Positions 1 to 4,418 of a DNA stretch of 11,110 nucleotides are shown here, piece by piece; the stretch's first letter is position 1, and every line of letters begins with the position of its first letter. A program made the translations under genes and the position numbers. Origin of the DNA: an uncultured Clostridia bacterium (GTDB lineage: Bacteria; Bacillota; Clostridia; Christensenellales; Borkfalkiaceae); contig CAMNIW010000027.1 in NCBI GenBank assembly GCA_946540675.1, positions 1 to 11,110 on the forward strand. Reading direction: 5' to 3'. The notes under the pieces were generated by a model. That model was given only the letters and a program-made list of their open reading frames with translations, did no database searches and was not told the origin of the DNA.

Positions 1-12
1 GCTTCTACTCAT
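1..12 (-). CDS. rpsS: 30S ribosomal protein S19, first four codons only
   Basis: The minus strand reads ATG AGT AGA AGC (M-S-R-S) from position 12 down to the window edge, which is how bacterial S19 proteins commonly begin. A strong Shine-Dalgarno AAGGAGGG sits 8 nt upstream and overlaps the rplB stop codon. S19 follows L2 in almost all bacterial S10 operons, so position supports the call. Only four codons are visible, so identity rests on context. Confidence 0.75.
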
Positions 13-26
13 TTCCTATACCCTCC

Positions 27-854
27 TTAATTTACTCTCTTTATAATGAACTTGTTAGACTTCTTGTTCTTCTTTCTCGTCTTATAGCCGAGAGCCGGTT
101 TACCCCAAGGAGTCATAGGTCCTGCGTGACCGATAGGCGAACGGCCTTCACCACCGCCGTGCGGGTGGTCGTTCGGGTTCATGACCGAACCTCTTACCGT
201 CGGGCGGATGCCGAGATGTCTCGTCTTGCCCGCTTTACCTATCCTTATAATCTCGTGATCGAGATTGCCGATCTGTCCGATAGTCGCTTTGCACTTCACC
301 GAAACGTATCTCATTTCGCCGCTGGGCATCTTGAGAGTAGCCATTCCGTTTTCTTTCGCCATAAGTTGAGCAGCCATACCCGCCGCTCTCGCTATCTGAC
401 CGCCCTTGCCCGGTTGAAGTTCGATGTTGTGTATCATCGTACCTACGGGAACGTTTTCGAGCGGAAGCGCGTTGCCTACCTTTATATCCACGTCCGCGCC
501 CGAGTATATCTCGTCGCCTACCGAAAGTCCGACGGGTGCGAGAATATATCTCTTTTCGCCGTCAGCGTAGTACAAAAGCGCGATGTTTGCGGATCTGTTA
601 GGATCGTATTCTATAGTCTTGACGACCGCTTTGATACCGTCTTTGTTTCTTTTGAAATCGATTATACGGTATTTTCTCTTGTTTCCGCCGCCGTGATGAC
701 GTACGGTAATTCTTCCCTGAGCATTTCTGCCCGCAGTGTGTCTCTGATCTTCGAGCAAAGACTTTTCGGGAGTCGTGCAGGTGATTTCTTCAAAGGTGCT
801 TACCGTCATAAAACGACGAGCCGGAGAAGTCGGTTTATATCTTTTTATACCCAT
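27..854 (-). CDS. rplB: 50S ribosomal protein L2
   Basis: L2 is a primary 23S rRNA binding protein near the peptidyl-transferase centre and supports subunit association. The 275-residue product is the usual length (E. coli 273). It begins MGIKRYKPTSPARR, carries the RNA-binding stretch around GGGNKRKYR, and near the C terminus has the very conserved MNPNDHPHGGGEGR with the histidine corresponding to the functionally important E. coli His229. The tail is lysine/arginine rich, as expected. The ATG at 854 has a GGAGGAATTC ribosome binding site. It lies 17 nt after rplW and is followed directly by rpsS, whose ribosome binding site overlaps the L2 stop, indicating tight co-translation within the S10 operon. 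Nothing unusual. Confidence 0.98.
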   Translation of the reverse strand: MGIKRYKPTSPARRFMTVSTFEEITCTTPEKSLLEDQRHTAGRNAQGRITVRHHGGGNKRKYRIIDFKRNKDGIKAVVKTIEYDPNRSANIALLYYADGEKRYILAPVGLSVGDEIYSGADVDIKVGNALPLENVPVGTMIHNIELQPGKGGQIARAAGMAAQLMAKENGMATLKMPSGEMRYVSVKCKATIGQIGNLDHEIIRIGKAGKTRHLGIRPTVRGSVMNPNDHPHGGGEGRSPIGHAGPMTPWGKPALGYKTRKKNKKSNKFIIKRVN

Positions 855-871
855 TTCTGAATTCCTCCGTA

Positions 872-1159
872 TTATTGCAACGAGTCAAAGAACTGAATGC
901 TCTTGCTGTCTTTCTTCAAAGTGACGACCGCCTTTTTATAGTCGGACGTGTAACCTTGACTTCTGCCCATTCTCTTGAGTTTTCCGTGGCAGTTTACCGT
1001 GTTTACTTTCTCTACCTGAACGCCGAATCTCTTTTCGACTTCGAGTTTGATCTCGGTCTTATTGGCGTCTTTGGCTACGACGAACGTGTACTTCTTGTCC
1101 TGTATCGTAGCGTAACTCTTCTCGGAAAGAAGAGGTCTTAATATGATTTCTCTTTCCAT
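872..1159 (-). CDS. rplW: 50S ribosomal protein L23
   Basis: L23 lies at the polypeptide exit tunnel and docks trigger factor and the signal recognition particle. The 95-residue product has the family opening EIILRPLLSEKSY, the central KTEIKLEVEKRFGVQVEKVNT pattern that forms the beta-alpha core, and the KKAVVTLK strand near the end. Length is typical. The ATG at 1159 shares one base with the rplD TAA stop (TAATG), so the two genes are translationally coupled; a GGAG inside the end of rplD serves as ribosome binding site. The gene lies between rplD and rplB in canonical S10-operon order. Confidence 0.97.
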   Translation of the reverse strand: MEREIILRPLLSEKSYATIQDKKYTFVVAKDANKTEIKLEVEKRFGVQVEKVNTVNCHGKLKRMGRSQGYTSDYKKAVVTLKKDSKSIQFFDSLQ

Positions 1160-1782
1160 TATTCTCCGTAAACCTCCTGTAATTTCTCCACGGCGCCCTG
1201 AGCGATGACGAGTACGGCGTTTTTGACTACGTCGTAAGTGTTCAACTGATCGACGGGAAGGGTTTGAAGTTTTTCGAGATTTCTCGCAGCCCTTATCACG
1301 AGCGCGTCGTTGTCGTTCATTACCATAAGCACGGTCTTCTCGAACTTGAACGCGTCAAGGAAGGCTACCATCTCTTTGGTCTTGCCGTTTTCCACCGCTA
1401 TATTGTCTATTACGAAGAACTCGCCGTCCGCGACTTTTTTGGAGAGCGCCGAGAAAAGCGCCGTCCTTCTCGCGACCTTGTTCATCTTCTTGCTGAAATC
1501 TCTGGACTTCGGCGCGAATACCACGCCGCCCTTTATCCACTGCGGAGCACGGATAGATCCCTGTCTCGCGTTACCCGTTCCCTTCTGTCTCCACGGCTTC
1601 TTGCCGCCGCCTCTGACTTCGGTTCTCGTAAGCGTGCCTTTCGTGCCCTGACGCATATTGGCAAGACGGGTGACGACCGCCTGATGTATAAGCGGCTCGT
1701 TGTACTCTATCGCGAACAAATCGGAAAGTTCCATCGCGCCCGTTTCGTTTCCTTTCATATTATATACTTTTACACTTGGCAT
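1159..1782 (-). CDS. rplD: 50S ribosomal protein L4
   Basis: L4 binds 23S rRNA domain I and its long loop lines the exit tunnel; in E. coli it also represses its own S10 operon by leader attenuation and translational block. The family hallmark TRTEVRGGGKKPWRQKGTGNARQG and the following IRAPQWIKGGVVFAPKSRD are present in the first half. I place the start at ATG 1782 (MPSVKVYN, 207 residues). The longer frame beginning at GTG 1791 would put the AAGGAG ribosome binding site (1793-1798) only 1 nt from the start, whereas the ATG is 10 nt away and gives the usual L4 N terminus. That ribosome binding site overlaps the rplC stop. The stop codon overlaps the rplW start. Confidence 0.96.
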   Translation of the reverse strand: MPSVKVYNMKGNETGAMELSDLFAIEYNEPLIHQAVVTRLANMRQGTKGTLTRTEVRGGGKKPWRQKGTGNARQGSIRAPQWIKGGVVFAPKSRDFSKKMNKVARRTALFSALSKKVADGEFFVIDNIAVENGKTKEMVAFLDAFKFEKTVLMVMNDNDALVIRAARNLEKLQTLPVDQLNTYDVVKNAVLVIAQGAVEKLQEVYGE

Positions 1783-1796
1783 AATCTTCACGCTCC

Positions 1797-2426
1797 TTAT
1801 TTCACGGTGTCGGTCACAGTAACGATTCCGCCCTTGGGTCCGGGGATCGCTCCCTTTATAAGAAGGACGTTTCTCGCGGCGTCGACTTTTACGACTTCGA
1901 GATTCTGAATGGTCACTCTCTCGTTACCGTACTGTCCCGGCATGTGTTTGTTCTTGAAAACTCTCGACGGCGAACTGTTCGCACCCATAGAACCTACTTC
2001 TCTGTGTACGGGGCCTACGCCGTGAGTCATTTTAAGTCTGTGCTGATTCCATCTCTTGATAACGCCGGAAAAACCGTGTCCCTTGGTGTGTCCCACAACG
2101 TCGACCTTATCGCCCGCGGCGAAGGATTCGACCGTGATCACCTGTCCTACGGTATATCCGCCTATATCGTCGAGTCTGAACTCTTTAAGGACTTTCTGCG
2201 GCTCTACGCCGACTTTCTTGAAGAGTCCCGCTTCGGGCTTGTTGAGATCCTTTTCTTCAACTTTGCCGAAGCCCACTTTCAAAGCTTCGTATCCGTCTCT
2301 GTCCTTGGTCTTTATCTGTACCACGGGACACGGACCTGCTTCTACTACGGTGACGGGGATTACTTTTCCGTCTTCGGAAAAGATCTGCGTCATACCTAAT
2401 TTCTTTCCAATGATTGCTTTATTCAT
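1797..2426 (-). CDS. rplC: 50S ribosomal protein L3
   Basis: L3 is an early 50S assembly protein whose extended central loop reaches toward the peptidyl-transferase centre. The 209-residue protein starts MNKAIIGKKLGMTQIF, the classic L3 N terminus, and has the loop hallmarks GHGFSGVIKRWNQ and THGVGPVHREVGSMG, followed by RVFKNKHMPGQYGNERVT. Gln165 corresponds by alignment to E. coli Gln150, the residue methylated by PrmB there; many Firmicutes have His at this place. The ATG has a good GGAGGTGAAC ribosome binding site, 45 nt after rpsJ. Second gene of the operon. Confidence 0.98.
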   Translation of the reverse strand: MNKAIIGKKLGMTQIFSEDGKVIPVTVVEAGPCPVVQIKTKDRDGYEALKVGFGKVEEKDLNKPEAGLFKKVGVEPQKVLKEFRLDDIGGYTVGQVITVESFAAGDKVDVVGHTKGHGFSGVIKRWNQHRLKMTHGVGPVHREVGSMGANSSPSRVFKNKHMPGQYGNERVTIQNLEVVKVDAARNVLLIKGAIPGPKGGIVTVTDTVK

Positions 2427-2471
2427 AGATAAAGTTCACCTCCGTGTATATTTGTTTTTGTTTTTTTGCGA

Positions 2472-2771
2472 TTACAACTTGATTTTTACGTCTACGCCCG
2501 CCGGTAAATGGATGCTGTCGAGAATTTTGGCGTTCGTCGAATATATGTCGATAAGTCTTTTGTAAGTCCTTATCTCGAACTGCTCTCTCGAATCCTTATA
2601 CTTGTGGGGAGAACGAAGTATGGTTACGATTTCCTTCTCGGTGGGAAGGGGAATGGGACCGCTTATCTTAGCGCCCGCTTTCTTCATCGTTTCCACTATT
2701 CTCTCGGTAGCCTGATCGACCGTCTTGTGGTCATATGCCGCCAACTTGATCCTGATTTTTTGACCTGCCAT
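2472..2771 (-). CDS. rpsJ: 30S ribosomal protein S10 (NusE)
   Basis: S10 is a 30S head protein and, as NusE, a partner of NusB in transcription antitermination. The 99-residue product shows QKIRIKLAAYDHKTVDQA at the N terminus and the conserved SPHKYKDSREQFEIRTYKRLIDI block near residues 54-77, followed by the LPAGVDVKIKL ending. The ATG at 2771 has GGAGGTAAGAAA just upstream. It is the first gene of this transcription unit: no tuf or fus gene precedes it here, and a strong promoter lies ~250 nt upstream. The intervening leader is structured and contains a terminator-like hairpin. Confidence 0.98.
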   Translation of the reverse strand: MAGQKIRIKLAAYDHKTVDQATERIVETMKKAGAKISGPIPLPTEKEIVTILRSPHKYKDSREQFEIRTYKRLIDIYSTNAKILDSIHLPAGVDVKIKL

Positions 2772-2838
2772 TTTCTTACCTCCGATTTTATACTAACATT
2801 TCTGTCAACTCTGCCGTGTGTGTCGCGCAAATAACATT

Positions 2839-2872
2839 AAAAAAATCACTCGCCGCTGTGTTTTGCGAATGA
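2839..2872 (-). terminator. Terminator-like hairpin in the S10 operon leader (candidate attenuator)
   Basis: Read on the minus strand, TCATTCGC (2872-2865) pairs over 8 bp, with one G-U, with GCGAGTGA (2853-2846). The loop is 11 nt, and seven T residues (2845-2839) follow the stem directly. Preceding GG and AA can extend the stem by pairing into the U tract. This is the form of an intrinsic terminator. It stands between the S10 promoter and rpsJ, 68 nt before the start codon, so it would attenuate the operon rather than end an upstream one. A competing pairing exists: TTGCGA (2905-2900) with TCGCAA (2868-2863) would remove part of the 5' arm. The regulatory role is inference. Confidence 0.6.
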
Positions 2873-2929
2873 CCTTAAACCGTTTTTTTGCACAGTTAGT
2901 CGCAAGGGTTATACCCTCACATTTGTCAA

Positions 2930-3000
2930 CGGAAATTATCTTCCTACTTAAAATCAGGTTCCGGAGCCTGAAAACAAGCGATGGTTTAAGTAACTTTCCG
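2930..3000 (-). promoter_or_regulatory. Large nested hairpin in the S10 operon leader
   Basis: The leader RNA on the minus strand contains three nested inverted repeats: CGGAAA (3000-2995) with TTTCCG (2935-2930), ACTTAAA (2991-2985) with TTTAAGT (2952-2946), and CAGG (2970-2967) with CCTG (2958-2955). Together they form one long interrupted hairpin starting ~25 nt after the predicted transcription start. In E. coli the S10 leader binds L4; whether this hairpin binds L4 or another ligand cannot be told from sequence. Seen: the pairings. Inferred: regulatory role. Confidence 0.5.
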
Positions 3001-3029
3001 TCTCAACCCATATTAAACACAGCCTATAT

Positions 3030-3100
3030 ATCATACAATAATGAAAAGGCTTTGTCAAACGTTTTTACGGGATAAATAAAAATTTTTTAATATTTTTTAT
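3030..3100 (-). promoter_or_regulatory. S10 operon promoter with upstream A/T tract
   Basis: The minus strand has a perfect -35 TTGACA (3058-3053), a 17-nt spacer and -10 TATGAT (3035-3030), which predicts a start near 3023 and a leader of about 250 nt before rpsJ. Immediately upstream of the -35, positions 3071-3100 are almost purely A/T with runs of A and T, like an UP element that binds the RNA polymerase alpha C-terminal domain. Such strength fits a ribosomal protein operon. Confidence 0.8.
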
Positions 3101-3103
3101 GGT

Positions 3104-3132
3104 TTTACCGCTTGGGGCGTATACTATATAAT
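3104..3132 (+). promoter_or_regulatory. Possible plus-strand promoter
   Basis: TTTACC (3104-3109, four of six consensus bases) is followed after 17 nt by a perfect TATAAT (3127-3132). It points away from rpsJ and into a gene-free stretch that ends convergent with fruK. No protein-coding frame with a ribosome binding site follows, so if active it would make a non-coding RNA. The region is A/T rich, so a chance match is possible. Confidence 0.35.
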
Positions 3133-3255
3133 GATATAGGCAAAAACGGGGGTTTTCATATATCTTTCGTTTAACGACATAACGTTCCGACAAGTTGCAA
3201 AGTGTATTGCACGGACGGGGAACTCGCCGTTTAGCGGTTAAACGCAAATAAACTT

Positions 3256-3288
3256 TACGGGCGGACGCGAAAATCGCGTCCGCCCGTA
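3256..3288. terminator. Perfect 14-bp stem, probable terminator downstream of fruK
   Basis: TACGGGCGGACGCG (3256-3269) and its exact complement CGCGTCCGCCCGTA (3275-3288) enclose a 5-nt loop. The stem is very G/C rich. On the minus strand, 77 nt after the fruK stop, it is followed by AAAGTTTATTTG, a weak U-rich tail; on the plus strand no U tract follows. Termination of fruK is therefore the likeliest role, with imperfect tail. It could also act as a transcript-stabilising hairpin. Confidence 0.5.
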
Positions 3289-3311
3289 GAATATCCGTAT
3301 ATAAATTAATA

Positions 3312-3361
3312 CCCGAATATAGCCGAGCGTGAATAGGTTGAACTCGGCCGGGCTTGTTTTT
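3312..3361 (+). terminator. Terminator-like hairpin facing fruK on the plus strand
   Basis: CCCG (3312-3315) and GCCGAG (3322-3327) pair with CTCGGC (3343-3348) and CGGG (3349-3352), with a small asymmetric bulge. The stem is followed by CTTGTTTTT at 3353-3361. This has the polarity of a plus-strand intrinsic terminator just before the convergent fruK end. It would close any transcript started at the possible promoter at 3104-3132. Confidence 0.3.
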
Positions 3362-3364
3362 CCG

Positions 3365-4291
3365 TTAAAAGAGTTTTTCCACCTTTATTCTGTCGTATAT
3401 CTCGTAGAATTTGTCCGCGTAGAAAAGGTTTGTGCCCGGGGTCGTGACCGAAGCCGTGCCCGCCGCTACTCCGCACCGAAGTATCTCTTCGCGAGAAGCG
3501 CCGCGCTCTATCATTACGGTCGCCGCGGCTATCATTCCGTCGCCCGCGCCTACCGTGCTGTTTACCGCGACCGTCGCGCTCTTGCAAAAGAGAGCCGATT
3601 CTCCGTCGGTCAGTATCGCGCCCTTTCTGCCGAGAGATAAAAGCACGTTTTTGGCTCCCGCGTCTATCAGAATCCTGCAACCGTCTATCATCTCGTCGAG
3701 ACTGTCGAAATGCCTGCCCGTTATCTCTTGCAATTCGTCCAGATTAGGCTTTACGAGATAGGCTCCGCCCGCAAGCGCCGAAACCATCTTGTTGCCCGTG
3801 GTGTCGATTATCTTTTTCGCTCCCGAAGCGATCGCCGAAGAGAGCCTTAAATAATAGTCGTCGGGAACGCCCTGCGGAAGCGAACCGCTCATTATTACGG
3901 CGTTCGCCTTTTTGGAAAGTTCGCCGACCAAGGCGACGAGTTCGTCCTGCTTTTCGGGGGTGACGGGTTCACCCTTGTCGTTTATCTCGGTCATCATAGA
4001 CCGCTTATCCACTATCTTATAATTCGTTCTCGCGCTTCCGCCGTTCCATATAAAGGTGTTTTTCACCCCTTCGTCGTCGAGCGTGTGGACGAACATCTGA
4101 CCGTTTTCTTCAAACATAAAACCCGTAGCGAAACTGTCGGCTTTGAGCCTTGCTACGCCTATCGCCGCGTTGAGAGCTTTACCGGAATAGGTTATTACTT
4201 TGTTGTCTATGCGATTGAGTGCGCCGAGTTTCAGCGAGCCGAGTTCTATCGTGCAGTCGACGCACGGGTTGGGACAAACGGATAAAATCAT
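3365..4291 (-). CDS. fruK: 1-phosphofructokinase-family (PfkB) hexose-phosphate kinase
   Basis: PfkB-fold kinases of this branch phosphorylate fructose-1-phosphate or tagatose-6-phosphate with ATP, feeding glycolysis in the cytoplasm. The 308-residue protein has the N-terminal CPNPCVD (residues 6-12, usual form TLNPALD) and the KPN stretch (181-183). The C-terminal ATP/anion-hole motif is VGAGDGM, with the catalytic base Asp251. The substrate-site motif usually written GGKGxN reads SGKALN (36-41), so the exact substrate is uncertain. No PTS fructose transporter or fruR regulator is adjacent, unlike classic fru operons. The ATG has only a GGGGGT ribosome binding site, 10 nt away. It has its own promoter and a dyad over the -10, and probably ends at the hairpin at 3256-3288. 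Family is sure; the fruK symbol is less so. Confidence 0.8.
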   Translation of the reverse strand: MILSVCPNPCVDCTIELGSLKLGALNRIDNKVITYSGKALNAAIGVARLKADSFATGFMFEENGQMFVHTLDDEGVKNTFIWNGGSARTNYKIVDKRSMMTEINDKGEPVTPEKQDELVALVGELSKKANAVIMSGSLPQGVPDDYYLRLSSAIASGAKKIIDTTGNKMVSALAGGAYLVKPNLDELQEITGRHFDSLDEMIDGCRILIDAGAKNVLLSLGRKGAILTDGESALFCKSATVAVNSTVGAGDGMIAAATVMIERGASREEILRCGVAAGTASVTTPGTNLFYADKFYEIYDRIKVEKLF

Positions 4292-4302
4292 ACTTACAAG
4301 TA

Positions 4303-4331
4303 CCCCCGACTTATAGTATACAATACGGGGG
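4303..4331. promoter_or_regulatory. Operator-like inverted repeat over the fruK promoter
   Basis: CCCCCG (4303-4308) and CGGGGG (4326-4331) form a perfect 6-bp inverted repeat separated by 17 bases. The dyad centre falls on the -10 box (4315-4320) and the arm-to-arm distance is about two helical turns, the arrangement expected for a dimeric repressor that blocks the promoter. The regulator is unknown; no regulator gene is in the window. Confidence 0.4.
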
Positions 4332-4343
4332 CGGAGTTTTCAA
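4315..4343 (-). promoter_or_regulatory. Promoter of fruK
   Basis: On the minus strand, TTGAAA (4343-4338) and TATACT (4320-4315) each match five of six consensus bases and are separated by 17 nt. The predicted start is near 4308, leaving a leader of about 17 nt before the fruK ATG. The promoter follows the copA stop by ~75 nt, so fruK can be expressed independently of copA. Confidence 0.7.
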
Positions 4344-4418
4344 GCGCAAAGAGAAAATTTAACGACTTTTTCACCTTTGCCGAAAGACTCTCCGTCCCCG
4401 TTATTTATATTATTCCGT

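Larger units (their letters stand above)
3139..3361 (+). ncRNA. Candidate structured RNA in the rpsJ-fruK intergenic stretch
   Basis: This ~220-nt gene-free stretch holds a series of stem-loops: AAAAC/GTTTT (3143-3156), GTTCC/GGAAC enclosing TGCAA/TTGCA (3184-3223), CGTTTA/TAAACG (3228-3244), a perfect 14-bp stem (3256-3288), and GCCGAG/CTCGGC with CCCG/CGGG (3312-3352) followed by CTTGTTTTT. A possible promoter lies just before it. I do not recognise a known RNA family: it lacks SRP, RNase P, tmRNA or 6S signatures that I can see. It could equally be the fruK 3' region read from the other strand, or unrelated DNA palindromes. Confidence 0.25.

Noticed and set aside
1783..1791. GTG at 1791 as the rplD start (210 residues)
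   Set aside because: The AAGGAG ribosome binding site would be 1 nt from it; ATG 1782 has proper spacing and the usual L4 N terminus.
2787..2929. Two TTGACA-like boxes on the minus strand (2929-2924 and 2808-2803), each followed by TATAAC or TATAAA, as extra S10 promoters
   Set aside because: In both the spacing is only 10 nt, too short for a sigma-70 type promoter, and no good -10 is found at 16-18 nt. The repeat of the same arrangement is curious but probably chance in A/T-rich DNA.
2818..3075. 85-codon plus-strand frame across the S10 leader
   Set aside because: It runs antisense to the promoter and leader hairpins, has no ribosome binding site and no recognisable sequence.
3065..3247. 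60-codon minus-strand frame in the fruK-rpsJ gap
   Set aside because: No ribosome binding site, and its translation comes from stem-loops and A/T tracts; better explained as non-coding.
4344..4418. Terminator for copA in the copA-fruK gap
   Set aside because: Only a 4-bp CTTT/AAAG hairpin is visible, with no U tract; not enough to call.
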